Assembly: GCF_014700075.1 (NCBI RefSeq)
Contig: NZ_JACXBU010000015.1
Span: forward strand, 26,991-90,990
Length of the DNA stretch: 64,000 nucleotides
Reading direction: 5' to 3'
From: Pseudomonas sp. JM0905a
GTDB lineage: Bacteria > Pseudomonadota > Gammaproteobacteria > Pseudomonadales > Pseudomonadaceae
The notes under the pieces were generated by a model, which worked only from the letters and a program-made list of their open reading frames with translations, ran no database searches and was not told where the DNA came from. Of the stretch, positions 52,662 through 62,442 are shown piece after piece. Position 1 is the stretch's first letter. Each line of letters opens with the position of its first letter. A program made the position numbers and the translations under genes.

Positions 52662-55061
52662 TCAGTCGAACAGAACCTTCGCCACATCGCTGAAGCGGCG
52701 GGCGAAGTGCACCGTCAGGTCTTCCTTGAGGTAGTCCGGCAGCTCTTCGAAGGCACCCCGATTGGCTTCCGGCAGAATCAGCTCGTGGATCTTCTGTCGG
52801 CGCGCGGCGATGACTTTCTCGCGGACCCCGCCAATGGGCAGGACCTTGCCAGTCAGGGTCAGTTCGCCGGTCATGGCCACGCCCTTCTTCGGCGCCTGGT
52901 TACGCGCGAGGGAGAGCAACGCGCTGGCCATGGTGATGCCGGCGCTGGGGCCATCCTTGGGGGTCGCGCCTTCGGGTACGTGGAGGTGGACGAACGCCTG
53001 GTCGAAGAAGCCCGCGTCGCCGCCATAGCGCTTGAGGTGCGAGCTGATATAGCTGTAGGCGATCTCGGCGGACTCTTTCATCACGTCGCCCAACTGGCCG
53101 GTGAGCTTGAAGCCGCGATTCAGCGTGTGGATGCGCGTCGCCTCGATGGGCAGGGTGGCCCCGCCGAGGCTGGTCCAGGCCAGCCCGGTGATCACACCGA
53201 CGCCCGCCAGCAGCTGTTCCTTGCGGAATGGCGCCAGCCCCAGGTAGTGCTCCAGGTCCTTCTGGCCGACCTTGATCTTCGCCTCCGGCTCTTCCAGCAG
53301 GCGCACGACGGATTTGCGGATGATCTTGCCCAACTGCTTCTCGAGCTGGCGCACCCCGGCTTCGCGCGCATAACCCTCGATCACAGAGGTCATCGCGCCG
53401 TCGGTGATGGACAGGCGCTCCTTCGGCACCCCGGTACGCTCCAGCAGGCGCGGCCAGAGGTGGCGCTTGGCGATGGCGTGTTTTTCTTCGGTGATGTAGC
53501 CGGACAGGCGAATGGTCTCCATGCGGTCGAGCAGCGGGCCGGGAATGGAGTCCAGGGTGTTGGCGGTGCAGATGAACAGCACCTTGGACAGGTCCAGGCG
53601 CAGGTCCAGGTAGTGGTCGAGGAATTCGACGTTCTGCTCCGGGTCCAGGGTCTCCAGAAGCGCGGAGGCCGGGTCGCCCTGATAGCTGGCGCCAAGCTTG
53701 TCGATCTCGTCGAGCATGATGACCGGGTTCATCACCTCGACCTCCTTCAGCGCCTGCACCAGCTTGCCGGGCAGGGCGCCGATGTAGGTGCGGCGGTGAC
53801 CCTTGATTTCGGCTTCGTCGCGCATGCCGCCGACGCTGAAGCGATAGAAGGGGCGCCCCAGGGATTCGGCGATGGATTTGCCGATGCTGGTCTTGCCCAC
53901 GCCGGGCGGGCCCACCAACAGCACGATGGAACCGGAGATTTCACCTTTGAAGGCGCCGACCGCGAGGAATTCGAGAATGCGGTTCTTCACGTCGTCCAGC
54001 CCGGCGTGGTGCTTGTCCAGCACCTTGCGGGCGTGCTTGAGGTCGAGCTTATCTGCGCCGTAGACGCCCCAGGGGACCGAGGTGGCCCAGTCCAGGTAGT
54101 TGCGGGTGACCGCGTACTCCGGCGACCCGGTTTCCAGGATCGACAGCTTGTTCATCTCTTCGTCGATGCGCTTCTTCGCCTGGTCGGGCAGCACCTTGCC
54201 TTCCAGGCGCTGGGCGAACTGCTCGCTGTCGGCGCTGCGGTCGTCTTTGGTGATGCCCAGCTCCTGTTGGATCAGCTTGAGCTGTTCCTTGAGGAAGAAT
54301 TCGCGCTGGTGCTGGCCGATCTTGCGGTTCACCTCGGCGGAAAGCTCGCTCTGCAACCGCGCCATTTCCACTTCCTTGCGCAGCAGCGGCAGCACCTTCT
54401 CCATGCGCTTGAGGATTGGCACGGTGTCCAGCACTTCCTGCAGTTCCCGGGCGGGCGCAGTGGTCAGGGCGGCGGCGAAGTCGGTCAGCGGCGACGGATC
54501 GTTGGGGCTGAAGCGGTTGAGGTAGTTCTTCAGCTCCTCGCTGTACAGCGGGTTGAGCGGCAGCAGCTCCTTGATCGCGTTGATCAGCGCCATGCCATAG
54601 GCCTTGACCTCGTCGCGCGGGTCCTGGGGGCTCTGTGGATAATCCACCTCTACCAGGTAGGGCGGACGGTGGCGCTTGAGCCAGCCGCGAATGCGCACGC
54701 GGGACAGGCCCTGGGCCACGAACTGCAACTTGCCGCCGTCGCGGCTGGCATGGTGCACCCGCACCAGCGTGCCGTGTTCGGGCAGGGTGCTGGGGTCGAA
54801 GTGGCGCGGGTCTTCCGGCGGGTTTTCCATGAAGAACAGTGCCAGGCAGCGATGGTCGGTCTTGGCCACCAGCTCCAGGGTCTCCGCCCAGGGTTCTTCG
54901 TTGACGATCACCGGCAGCACCTGGGCCGGGAAGAATGGGCGGTTGTGGATGGGAATGATGTAGACCTTGTCGGGCAGGGTCTGGCCGGGTAACACCAGGC
55001 CTGTCCGCTGGCTTGAAGTGGCTTCTTCGACGATGTCGGCGTTGATGTCCTGATCGCTCAT
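52662..55061 (-). CDS. asrA: Lon-like ATP-dependent protease AsrA
   Basis: A 799-residue cytoplasmic Lon-family protease with N-terminal substrate domain (about 30-220), AAA+ domain (Walker A GPPGVGKTS at about 384, Walker B PVIMLDEIDKLG) and C-terminal peptidase domain. The Ser-Lys dyad is visible in KDGPSAGITMA and GGVREKVIAA. It is next to icp and the pruR-like gene as PA0779 is in P. aeruginosa, where AsrA drives a heat-shock response to aminoglycosides. It is probably a second Lon beside the main one. Confidence 0.93.
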   Translation of the reverse strand: MSDQDINADIVEEATSSQRTGLVLPGQTLPDKVYIIPIHNRPFFPAQVLPVIVNEEPWAETLELVAKTDHRCLALFFMENPPEDPRHFDPSTLPEHGTLVRVHHASRDGGKLQFVAQGLSRVRIRGWLKRHRPPYLVEVDYPQSPQDPRDEVKAYGMALINAIKELLPLNPLYSEELKNYLNRFSPNDPSPLTDFAAALTTAPARELQEVLDTVPILKRMEKVLPLLRKEVEMARLQSELSAEVNRKIGQHQREFFLKEQLKLIQQELGITKDDRSADSEQFAQRLEGKVLPDQAKKRIDEEMNKLSILETGSPEYAVTRNYLDWATSVPWGVYGADKLDLKHARKVLDKHHAGLDDVKNRILEFLAVGAFKGEISGSIVLLVGPPGVGKTSIGKSIAESLGRPFYRFSVGGMRDEAEIKGHRRTYIGALPGKLVQALKEVEVMNPVIMLDEIDKLGASYQGDPASALLETLDPEQNVEFLDHYLDLRLDLSKVLFICTANTLDSIPGPLLDRMETIRLSGYITEEKHAIAKRHLWPRLLERTGVPKERLSITDGAMTSVIEGYAREAGVRQLEKQLGKIIRKSVVRLLEEPEAKIKVGQKDLEHYLGLAPFRKEQLLAGVGVITGLAWTSLGGATLPIEATRIHTLNRGFKLTGQLGDVMKESAEIAYSYISSHLKRYGGDAGFFDQAFVHLHVPEGATPKDGPSAGITMASALLSLARNQAPKKGVAMTGELTLTGKVLPIGGVREKVIAARRQKIHELILPEANRGAFEELPDYLKEDLTVHFARRFSDVAKVLFD

Positions 55062-55208
55062 GGGGGCACCTGGCAGTTGGCTTACCCAGGCTAGATGGGG
55101 CGGGGCGGAAGGCTTTTCAACCGCCCGCCGAGGTGCGCCTCTGCCGGATGGCGCTGTGCAACCCGGGTTGCGACGGCTAGAATGCGCAAATTTTGATCAG
55201 GCCGCCCC

Positions 55209-55961
55209 ATGTTCGAAGCTCGTCTCCTGTGCCTGGACGATCAGGCCCACCATCACGCCCATGACCATCACCAACTGGTGATGTCCCTTGCCGGCCGCGC
55301 CGAGTTCGAGGTGGACGGTCGTGGCGGCGAGGTTTGCCGGATGCGTGCGTGCCTGGTGCCGGGGGATGCCGGACACGAGTTTGCCGGCGTGGGCGAGAAC
55401 CGCATGCTGATCCTCGACCTGGATGAGCAGGGCACTTCCGCCGAAGACCTGGAACTGCTCGGCCGCCTGTTCGAGACGCCGCGCTACCCCGAACTGGACG
55501 CCGACTTCCAGAACCTCCTGAGCTACGCCGGTGCTGAACTCGCCCGCTACGGCAGCGACCCGATGCTGGCCCGCTCCCTCGGCGGCATCCTGCTGCGCGC
55601 CCTGTATCTGCGCCTGTTTGGCGAGGTGAATCGACGGCCGGTGGGCAGCCTCGATGTCGAACGTCTGGACGGCTACATCCAGGACAACCTGTCGCGCCGG
55701 ATCAGCGTGGCGGAACTGGCCCAGGTAGCGTGCCTGAGCCCGAGCCACTTCCATGCCCAGTTCAAGGACAGCCTGGGCCTGACGCCCCACCAGTACCTGC
55801 TCAAGACCCGCCTCGATCGTGCCGCACGCCTGCTGCGGGAAAGCGATCAGCCGCTGGTGCGCATTGCCGAAGAATGCGGCTTCTCCAGCCAGAGTGCGCT
55901 GACCACTGCCATGCGCCGCTACCTGGGGCTTACCCCCAAGCGACTGCGCGGCAACGAATAA
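55209..55961 (+). CDS. pruR: AraC-family regulator, PruR-like
   Basis: A 250-residue regulator with a His-rich cupin N-terminus (AHHHAHDHHQLVMSLAGRAEF) and a C-terminal AraC double helix-turn-helix (VAELAQVACLSPSHFHAQF and RIAEECGFSSQSALTTAMR). It sits between asrA and putP. In P. aeruginosa the AraC gene at this place (PA0780, pruR) activates proline-use genes, so it likely controls putP here. The putA expected nearby is not in the window. Confidence 0.8.
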   Translation: MFEARLLCLDDQAHHHAHDHHQLVMSLAGRAEFEVDGRGGEVCRMRACLVPGDAGHEFAGVGENRMLILDLDEQGTSAEDLELLGRLFETPRYPELDADFQNLLSYAGAELARYGSDPMLARSLGGILLRALYLRLFGEVNRRPVGSLDVERLDGYIQDNLSRRISVAELAQVACLSPSHFHAQFKDSLGLTPHQYLLKTRLDRAARLLRESDQPLVRIAEECGFSSQSALTTAMRRYLGLTPKRLRGNE

Positions 55962-56562
55962 ATCCCCTCGCCAGCCACTTCGGCGGGTCGCCAGGGCCGC
56001 CGGTCATCCATTTATTGGAGTTGCTAATTGGGTGCAACCGGTTTTCCAATGCTCGGGATGGTTGTACCTGTCAGGCGCAACCGTCCTTTATCGATTCACC
56101 TGCCTGACTTTGCCGAATGTGCTATTTCAGGCGCTCAGCGCCGGGTTGCACCTTTTGGCGGAAAGTTCCCTTAATCAGAGCTTTCTGCAAATAAATCAGA
56201 GAATCTGACAAGAAAGGCGGAGTGCCATATCTCTAAATTCCGCACTCGCCTTCCGGGGGCCAAATGGGAATCGTTCTTGCGAGCCCGGATGGATGTACTA
56301 GACCGAGCAATAGCGCGGTTCGCAGGTGTGCCGGGAGCGTCTTGGATTCGTACGATGGGCAAGGTCCACCGGGGCTGGTCCGTCGTCGCATTGGTGGGGC
56401 CGGATGCCCTGCGTCAATTGCCCGATCGGGATTGCATTGGCCCCATGGCCGAGGTGGTCGGGAAGAAAACCGGTGGTCGCCACGAGCGCCCGCCAAATAG
56501 CAACCAAGGGAGCGGATTACCCGCCGCCCCCGAATAAAAACAAACGAGCAGGGGAGACCCCC
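55962..56562 (+). promoter_or_regulatory. 601-bp non-coding region upstream of putP
   Basis: No convincing gene is present. The first 270 bp are relatively AT-rich and hold four related 9-mers: GGTGCAACC (56031), GGTTGTACC (56060), GGCGCAACC (56074) and GGTTGCACC (56144), in both orientations. They could be sites for the PruR-like regulator. The last ~300 bp is GC-rich with no clear signal except GGGGAG before putP. Confidence 0.45.
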
Positions 56563-58056
56563 ATGAGTATGAGCAACCCGATGCTGATCACCTTCGTGAT
56601 CTATATCGCGGCCATGGTGCTGATCGGCTTCGCCGCCTATCGCTCCACCAATAACCTTTCCGACTACATCCTGGGTGGCCGCAGTCTCGGTAGCTTCGTT
56701 ACCGCACTGTCCGCCGGCGCCTCCGACATGAGCGGCTGGCTGCTGATGGGCCTGCCGGGTGCCGTCTACCTCTCCGGTCTCTCCGAAAGCTGGATCGCCA
56801 TTGGCCTGATCGCCGGTGCCTACCTCAACTGGCTGCTGGTTGCCGGCCGTCTGCGCGTGCAGACCGAGCACAACGGCAACGCCCTGACCCTGCCGGACTA
56901 CTTCACCAACCGCTTCGAAGACAACAGCCGCATCCTGCGCATCTTCTCCGCCGTGGTGATCCTGGTGTTCTTCACCATCTACTGTGCTTCCGGCGTTGTG
57001 GCCGGTGCCCGCCTGTTCGAGAGCACCTTCGGCATTTCCTACGAAACCGCCCTGTGGGCCGGTGCTGCCGCCACCATCTGCTACACCTTCGTCGGTGGTT
57101 TCCTGGCCGTTAGCTGGACCGACACCGTGCAGGCCAGCCTGATGATCTTCGCCCTGATCCTCACCCCGATCATCGTGATGATTGCCACCGGCGGCATGGA
57201 CGCTACCTTCGTCGCCATCGAAATGAAGGACGCGGCCCACTTCGACATGTTCAAGGGCGCCACCTTCATTGGTGTGATCTCCCTGCTCGCCTGGGGCCTG
57301 GGCTACTTCGGCCAGCCGCACATCCTGGCGCGCTTCATGGCTGCCGATTCGGTCAAGTCCATCCCGAATGCCCGCCGCATCTCCATGGCCTGGATGATCT
57401 TCTGCCTGGCCGGCGCTGTAGCCGTGGGCTTCTTCGGTATCGCCTACTTCTCCGCTCATCCGGAGCAGGCTGGCGCCGTTGGCGAGAACCACGAGCGCGT
57501 GTTCATCGAGCTGGCCAAGATCCTCTTCAACCCGTGGATCGCTGGCGTGCTGCTGTCCGCCATCCTGGCTGCTGTCATGTCCACCCTGAGCTGCCAGCTG
57601 CTGGTGTGCTCCAGTGCCCTCACCGAAGACTTCTACAAGGCCTTCTTCCGCAAGAACGCCAGCCAGGCCGAACTGGTCTGGGTCGGTCGCGCCATGGTGC
57701 TGCTGGTGGCCGTGATCGCTATCGCCATCGCCGCTGACCCGGAAAGCAAGGTACTGGGCCTGGTGTCCTACGCCTGGGCTGGTTTCGGCGCTGCCTTCGG
57801 TCCGGTGGTGATCCTGTCCCTGATCTGGAAGGGCATGACTCGAAACGGTGCCCTGGCCGGCATGATCCTGGGTGCTGTGACCGTTGTCCTGTGGAAGAAC
57901 TTCTTCGGCTGGACCGGTCTGTACGAAATCGTTCCGGGCTTCATCCTCTGCACCCTCGGCATCCTGATCTTCAGCCGCATCGGCAATGCGCCGTCCGCTG
58001 CGATGATCAAGCGCTTCGACGAAGCCGAGAAGGAATACCAGGACGCCCACGTCTGA
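56563..58056 (+). CDS. putP: Sodium/proline symporter
   Basis: A 497-residue inner-membrane transporter of the sodium/solute symporter family with about 13 TM helices. Family cues are DYILGGRSLGSFVTALSAGASDMSGWLLMGLPG (sodium and proline site region, given in parts) and the later AAVMSTLSCQLLVCSSALTEDFYK. It imports proline with Na+. ATG 56563 has GGGGAG upstream. It lies behind a PruR-like gene and a long regulatory gap, and a strong terminator follows. Confidence 0.96.
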   Translation: MSMSNPMLITFVIYIAAMVLIGFAAYRSTNNLSDYILGGRSLGSFVTALSAGASDMSGWLLMGLPGAVYLSGLSESWIAIGLIAGAYLNWLLVAGRLRVQTEHNGNALTLPDYFTNRFEDNSRILRIFSAVVILVFFTIYCASGVVAGARLFESTFGISYETALWAGAAATICYTFVGGFLAVSWTDTVQASLMIFALILTPIIVMIATGGMDATFVAIEMKDAAHFDMFKGATFIGVISLLAWGLGYFGQPHILARFMAADSVKSIPNARRISMAWMIFCLAGAVAVGFFGIAYFSAHPEQAGAVGENHERVFIELAKILFNPWIAGVLLSAILAAVMSTLSCQLLVCSSALTEDFYKAFFRKNASQAELVWVGRAMVLLVAVIAIAIAADPESKVLGLVSYAWAGFGAAFGPVVILSLIWKGMTRNGALAGMILGAVTVVLWKNFFGWTGLYEIVPGFILCTLGILIFSRIGNAPSAAMIKRFDEAEKEYQDAHV

Positions 58057-58138
58057 CACTGTGCGGTACGCGGCCGGTCGTCCGCGTGCCGTGCTCCGGG
58101 TTGATCCCGGGCTCTCACCAACGACCCGATAGTGCTTC

Positions 58139-58175
58139 ACCGGCCCATGTCCCTGGATATGGGCCGGTTTTTTTT
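58139..58175 (+). terminator. putP terminator
   Basis: A perfect 10-bp stem (ACCGGCCCAT, 58139-58148, with ATGGGCCGGT, 58159-58168) followed by eight T. Classic Rho-independent form, 83 nt after the putP stop. Confidence 0.92.
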
Positions 58176-58231
58176 GCCCTGTGGATAAGTGATTTCGCGT
58201 CCGCTCGGCAATACGCGATTTTCGGTGCTTC

Positions 58232-58263
58232 GACCATAGTCCGGGTTTGGTAAGACCATGGTC
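58232..58263 (+). promoter_or_regulatory. Paired palindromes upstream of acsA
   Basis: GACCATAGTC (58232-58241) and GACCATGGTC (58254-58263) start 22 bp apart, about 75-105 bp before the acsA start. Two near-identical palindromes two helical turns apart look like a dimeric activator site. In Pseudomonas acsA is under a LuxR-type response regulator (CrbR/ErdR); assignment to it is inference. Confidence 0.5.
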
Positions 58264-58336
58264 GAATGGCCGTGTAGAAGGGTGGGGGATACAAAAGACG
58301 TCATACAAAAACAACTACCCACCGAGGTAAGACCCA

Positions 58337-60292
58337 ATGAGTGCTGCTTCTCTGTATCCGGTCCGCCCTGAAGTGGCCGCCCAGTCCCTCACCGACGAAG
58401 CGACCTACAAAGCCATGTACCAGCAGTCCGTGATCAACCCAGACGGATTCTGGCGCGAGCAGGCCAAGCGCCTGGACTGGATCAAGCCTTTCACCAAGGT
58501 GAAGCAGACCTCCTTCGACGATCACCACGTCGACATCAAGTGGTTCGCCGACGGCAGTCTCAACGTCTCCGCCAACTGCCTGGATCGCCATCTCGCCGAG
58601 CGCGGCGACCAGCCTGCGATCATCTGGGAAGGTGATGACCCGGCCGAGCACGAAGTCATCACCTACCGCGATCTCCACGAGCGCGTCTGCAAATTCGCCA
58701 ACGCCCTGCGTGGCCAGGACGTGCACCGCGGCGACGTGGTGACCATCTATATGCCGATGATCCCGGAAGCCGTGGTCGCCATGCTGGCCTGTACCCGCAT
58801 TGGCGCGATCCATTCCGTGGTATTCGGCGGCTTCTCCCCCGAAGCCCTGGCCGGCCGCATCATTGATTGCAAGTCCAAGGTGGTGATCACCTCCGACGAA
58901 GGCGTGCGCGGTGGCAAGAAGGTGCCGCTGAAGGCCAACGTCGACGATGCCCTGACCAACCCCGAAACCTGCAGCGTGCAGAAGATCGTTGTGGTCAGAC
59001 GCACGGGTGCCGACATCAAGTGGAATCAGCATCGCGACGTCTGGTACGAGGACCTGATGAAGGTCGCCTCCAGCCACTGCATTCCGAAGGAAATGGGCGC
59101 CGAGGACCCGCTGTTCATCCTCTACACCTCCGGCTCCACCGGTAAGCCCAAGGGCGTGCTGCACACCACTGGCGGCTATCTGGTCTATGCCTCGCTGACC
59201 CATGAGCGCGTGTTCGACTACCGCCCGGGCGAAGTCTTCTGGTGCACCGCCGACATCGGCTGGGTGACCGGCCACACCTATCTGGTCTATGGCCCTCTGG
59301 CCAATGGCGCCACCACGCTAATGTTCGAAGGCGTTCCGAACTACCCGGATGTCACCCGCGTGGCGAAGATCGTCGACAAGCACAAGGTGAACATCCTCTA
59401 CACCGCGCCGACCGCCATTCGCGCCATGATGGCCGAGGGCAAGGCTGCGGTCGAAGGGGCCGATGGTTCCAGCCTGCGCCTGCTGGGCTCGGTGGGTGAA
59501 CCGATCAACCCGGAAGCCTGGTACTGGTACTACGAGAACGTCGGCCAGGGCCGCTGCCCGATCGTCGACACCTGGTGGCAGACCGAAACCGGCGCCTGCC
59601 TGATGACTCCGCTTCCAGGCGCCCATGCGCTGAAACCGGGCTCCGCCGCGCGTCCTTTCTTTGGCGTGCAGCCGGCGCTGGTGGACAACCTGGGCAACCT
59701 CATCGACGGCCCGGCTGAAGGCAACCTGGTGATCATCGACTCCTGGCCGGGTCAGGCCCGCACCCTGTTCGGCGATCACGACCGCTTCGTCGACACCTAC
59801 TTCAAGACCTTCAAAGGCATGTACTTCACCGGTGACGGCGCCCGTCGCGATGAAGACGGCTATTTCTGGATCACCGGTCGTGTGGATGACGTGCTGAACG
59901 TCTCCGGCCATCGCATGGGCACTGCCGAAATCGAGAGCGCCATGGTCGCCCACTCGAAGGTGGCCGAGGCTGCGGTAGTTGGCGTGCCGCACGACATCAA
60001 GGGGCAAGGCATCTACGTCTACGTCACCTTGAATGCTGGCGAGGAAGCTTCCGAGCAGCTGCGTCAGGAACTCAAGGCCTGGGTGCGCAAGGAGATCGGT
60101 CCGATCGCTACCCCGGATGTGATCCAGTGGGCTCCGGGCCTTCCGAAAACCCGCTCGGGCAAGATCATGCGCCGTATCCTGCGCAAGATCGCCGTCGCCG
60201 AATACGACGCCCTCGGCGACATCTCCACCCTGGCTGATCCCGGAGTGGTGCAACATCTCATCGATACTCATCGCACCATGCAGGCCGCCTGA
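58337..60292 (+). CDS. acsA: Acetyl-CoA synthetase
   Basis: A 651-residue AMP-forming enzyme that activates acetate to acetyl-CoA. The nucleotide motif [11 protein letters not shown] is at residues 263-273; the WWQTETGA motif and [20 protein letters not shown] are present. The catalytic lysine, which is acetylated in homologues to switch the enzyme off, is K609 in [13 protein letters not shown] 58337 has GAGG upstream. As in P. aeruginosa (PA0887), it directly precedes the aot operon but has its own terminator. Confidence 0.98.
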   Translation: MSAASLYPVRPEVAAQSLTDEATYKAMYQQSVINPDGFWREQAKRLDWIKPFTKVKQTSFDDHHVDIKWFADGSLNVSANCLDRHLAERGDQPAIIWEGDDPAEHEVITYRDLHERVCKFANALRGQDVHRGDVVTIYMPMIPEAVVAMLACTRIGAIHSVVFGGFSPEALAGRIIDCKSKVVITSDEGVRGGKKVPLKANVDDALTNPETCSVQKIVVVRRTGADIKWNQHRDVWYEDLMKVASSHCIPKEMGAEDPLFILYTSGSTGKPKGVLHTTGGYLVYASLTHERVFDYRPGEVFWCTADIGWVTGHTYLVYGPLANGATTLMFEGVPNYPDVTRVAKIVDKHKVNILYTAPTAIRAMMAEGKAAVEGADGSSLRLLGSVGEPINPEAWYWYYENVGQGRCPIVDTWWQTETGACLMTPLPGAHALKPGSAARPFFGVQPALVDNLGNLIDGPAEGNLVIIDSWPGQARTLFGDHDRFVDTYFKTFKGMYFTGDGARRDEDGYFWITGRVDDVLNVSGHRMGTAEIESAMVAHSKVAEAAVVGVPHDIKGQGIYVYVTLNAGEEASEQLRQELKAWVRKEIGPIATPDVIQWAPGLPKTRSGKIMRRILRKIAVAEYDALGDISTLADPGVVQHLIDTHRTMQAA

Positions 60293-60306
60293 TCGGAGCC
60301 TGCCGC

Positions 60307-60343
60307 AAAACCCCGCCCCGGCCACAAGCCGCGGCGGGGTTTT
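60307..60343 (+). terminator. acsA terminator
   Basis: An 11-bp stem, AAAACCCCGCC (60307-60317) with GGCGGGGTTTT (60333-60343), then GTATTTTTT. It lies 15 nt after the acsA stop. Confidence 0.88.
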
Positions 60344-60862
60344 GTATTTTTTGGCGGTCTGAAGTTCCCGAGGCGGTCCATCCACTTCCAACGGTAAATA
60401 CCGAATTCGTATCGGAATTCGGACAGGGGAGGAGGCGCAAGTAACAGTCGTGGTTACAGCGCACACCGAACTGGTTCTATCGGAAACGAGTCGCGCTCAT
60501 TCAAGGGGTTTTTCGCGCTTAGGCGAACAAGATGAAATTCGCCAGGCCGCGATATCAAAGGTTTCAGGGATTTATGGTCCGATAATTGCCTTATTCATAG
60601 GTTCTGTGCTTGATCTTCCCGGCACTTTTCTCGGTGCCTGTCAATCCTGTTTCTCCCTCTCTCCAGTCCTTCTGTAATTTGTTGTCGCATTGAAGAAATA
60701 TCGACTTAAGGGGTGTGGCTAGAATGCCGCACACCCAGTCGGAGCCTTTTGCCTACGGCGTTCAGCCAGCAAAGACGACGACTCTTTCTACAATTTCGTG
60801 GACCGTCTGGGCGAACTCTCACGCTGCCAACAGAAGCCATATCCCTTTGAAGGAGTCATAAC
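60344..60862 (+). promoter_or_regulatory. Leader region of the aot operon
   Basis: Together with the acsA terminator this fills a 570-bp gap without a convincing gene. It holds an inverted repeat CCGAATTC-N6-GAATTCGG (60401-60422) of unknown use, an ArgR-type site (60662-60703), a possible -10 TAGAAT (60720-60725) and GAAGGAG before aotJ. A 75-codon reading frame at 60450-60677 is not supported. Confidence 0.5.
60662..60703 (+). promoter_or_regulatory. ArgR site upstream of aotJ
   Basis: TGTCGC-N8-AA at 60683-60698 is an exact match to the Pseudomonas ArgR half-site. A weaker half-site 21 bp upstream (60662) keeps the AA. The site ends just before the position of a -35 for the TAGAAT at 60720, as expected for activation by ArgR. 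Confidence 0.65.
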
Positions 60863-61645
60863 ATGAAGAAGATTGCACTTCTCGGCGCCATGGCGCTGTC
60901 CCTGTTGTCGCCGCTGGCTGCTATCGCTGACGACGCCAAGCCCCTGCGCATTGGTATCGAAGCCGCTTACCCGCCCTTCGCCTTCAAGACCCCGGACGGC
61001 AAGATCACCGGCTTCGACTACGACATCGGCAACGCCCTGTGCGAAGAGATGAAGGTCAAGTGCCAGTGGATCGAGCAGGAGTTCGACGGCCTGATCCCTG
61101 CCCTGAAAGTACGCAAGTTCGACGCCGTGCTCTCGTCCATGACCATTACCGAAGAGCGCAAGAAGTCCGTGGACTTCACCGGCAAGTACTACCAGACCCC
61201 GGTCAAGCTGGCGATGAAGGCCGGCACCGTGATCAACGATCCGCTGGTGGACCTGAAGGGCAAGAAGGTCGGCGTGCAGCGCGCTTCCGTCTACGACCGC
61301 TACGCAACCGACGTCTTCGCCCCCGCTGGTGTCGAAGTGGTGCGCTACAGCTCGCAGAACGAGATCTTCCTGGACATGACCGCCGGTCGCCTGGACGCCA
61401 CCCTGGCCGATGCCGTGAACATCGACGACGGTTTCCTCAAGACCGACGCTGGCAAGGGCTTCGCCCTGGTTGGTCCGGACTACACCGAGCAGAAGTACTT
61501 CGGTGAAGGCGCCGGTATCGCCGTGCGCAAGGGCGACAAGGCCCTGGCCGACAAGATCACTGCCGCCATTGCCGCCATTCGTGCCAATGGCAAGTACAAG
61601 GAAGTACAGGACAAGTACTTCACCTTCGACGTCTACGGCGAGTAA
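60863..61645 (+). CDS. aotJ: Arginine/ornithine-binding periplasmic protein
   Basis: A 260-residue family 3 solute-binding protein with a signal peptide ([19 protein letters not shown]). The ligand-binding start is [21 protein letters not shown], followed by [14 protein letters not shown]; the second lobe motif is [17 protein letters not shown]. It delivers arginine/ornithine to AotQMP. ATG 60863 follows GAAGGAGTC. First gene of the operon; a strong hairpin after it probably makes it the most abundant product. Order acsA-aotJ matches PA0887-PA0888. Confidence 0.95.
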   Translation: MKKIALLGAMALSLLSPLAAIADDAKPLRIGIEAAYPPFAFKTPDGKITGFDYDIGNALCEEMKVKCQWIEQEFDGLIPALKVRKFDAVLSSMTITEERKKSVDFTGKYYQTPVKLAMKAGTVINDPLVDLKGKKVGVQRASVYDRYATDVFAPAGVEVVRYSSQNEIFLDMTAGRLDATLADAVNIDDGFLKTDAGKGFALVGPDYTEQKYFGEGAGIAVRKGDKALADKITAAIAAIRANGKYKEVQDKYFTFDVYGE

Positions 61646-61658
61646 TCGCATTTCCCTG

Positions 61659-61700
61659 AAAGTGGCACAAACTTCAGATTGCGGTTTGTGCCACTTTTTC
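61659..61700 (+). terminator. Intra-operon hairpin after aotJ
   Basis: A perfect 14-bp stem (AAAGTGGCACAAAC, 61659-61672, with its complement at 61684-61697), an 11-nt loop and five T. It should act as a partial terminator or mRNA stabiliser that raises aotJ over aotQMP. Confidence 0.85.
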
Positions 61701-61752
61701 GTTGTGGCGGTGCCGCCCGGTGCAACCCGGCGCGCTGCATGAGGATCTGATC

Positions 61753-62442
61753 ATGCTCAACGGCTACGGCTCGACCATTCTCGATGGTGCCTGGCTCACC
61801 CTGCTGCTGGCCCTGTCTTCCATATCTCTGGCGGTGGTGCTCGGCCTGGTCGGTGCGGCCTTCCGGCTTTCCCCGATCAAGTGGCTGGCCCTGATGGGTG
61901 AAACCTATGCCACCGTGATTCGCGGTATCCCCGACCTGGTGCTGATCCTGCTGATCTTCTACGGCGGCCAGCAGCTGGTGAACGTCGTGGCGCCCATGGT
62001 CGGCTACGAGGACTACATTGACCTCGACCCGTTCTGGTCCGGTGTCTTCACTCTCGGCTTCATCTTCGGTGCGTACCTGTCCGAAACCTTCCGTGGCGCT
62101 TTCATGGCGATTCCGAAAGGGCAGGGCGAGGCGGGCCTGGCCTACGGCATGAGCGGGACCAAGGTGTTCTTCCGCATCCTGGTGCCGCAGATGATCCGCC
62201 TGGCGATTCCTGGTTTCACCAACAACTGGCTGGTGATGACCAAGGCCACTGCGCTGATCTCGGTGGTCGGCCTGCAGGACATGATGTTCAAGGCCAAGAG
62301 TGCAGCGGACGCGACCCGTGAACCCTTCACCTTCTATCTCGCGGTTGCCGCGCTCTACCTGGTGCTGACCAGCATTTCCCTGCTGGCCCTGCGCTTCATG
62401 GAGCGACGCTACTCCGTAGGCATCAAGGCGGCTGAACTATGA
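61753..62442 (+). CDS. aotQ: Arginine/ornithine ABC transporter permease
   Basis: A 229-residue HisMQ-type inner-membrane permease with about five TM helices (TILDGAWLTLLLALSSISLAV, MGETYATVIRGIPDLVLILL in parts). The ATPase-contact loop is KGQGEAGLAYGMSGTKVFFRILVPQM in parts. ATG 61753 has GAGG upstream. Its stop overlaps aotM by 4 nt (ATGA). It pairs with AotM to form the membrane channel. Confidence 0.94.
   Translation: MLNGYGSTILDGAWLTLLLALSSISLAVVLGLVGAAFRLSPIKWLALMGETYATVIRGIPDLVLILLIFYGGQQLVNVVAPMVGYEDYIDLDPFWSGVFTLGFIFGAYLSETFRGAFMAIPKGQGEAGLAYGMSGTKVFFRILVPQMIRLAIPGFTNNWLVMTKATALISVVGLQDMMFKAKSAADATREPFTFYLAVAALYLVLTSISLLALRFMERRYSVGIKAAEL

Noticed and set aside
52707..54992. 761-codon frame on the plus strand
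   Set aside because: It is antisense to asrA, which carries full AAA+ and Ser-Lys protease motifs.
56264..56537. Short overlapping frames upstream of putP
   Set aside because: Several frames are open only because of high GC; none has start signals or a recognisable product.
56233..58314. 693-codon frame on the minus strand
   Set aside because: It is antisense to putP and spans its flanking regulatory regions; the GHD-rich sequence matches no family.
60450..60677. 75-codon frame upstream of aotJ
   Set aside because: It has no good ribosome binding site or recognisable motif, and it overlaps the operon's control region; a leader peptide cannot be excluded but is not supported.
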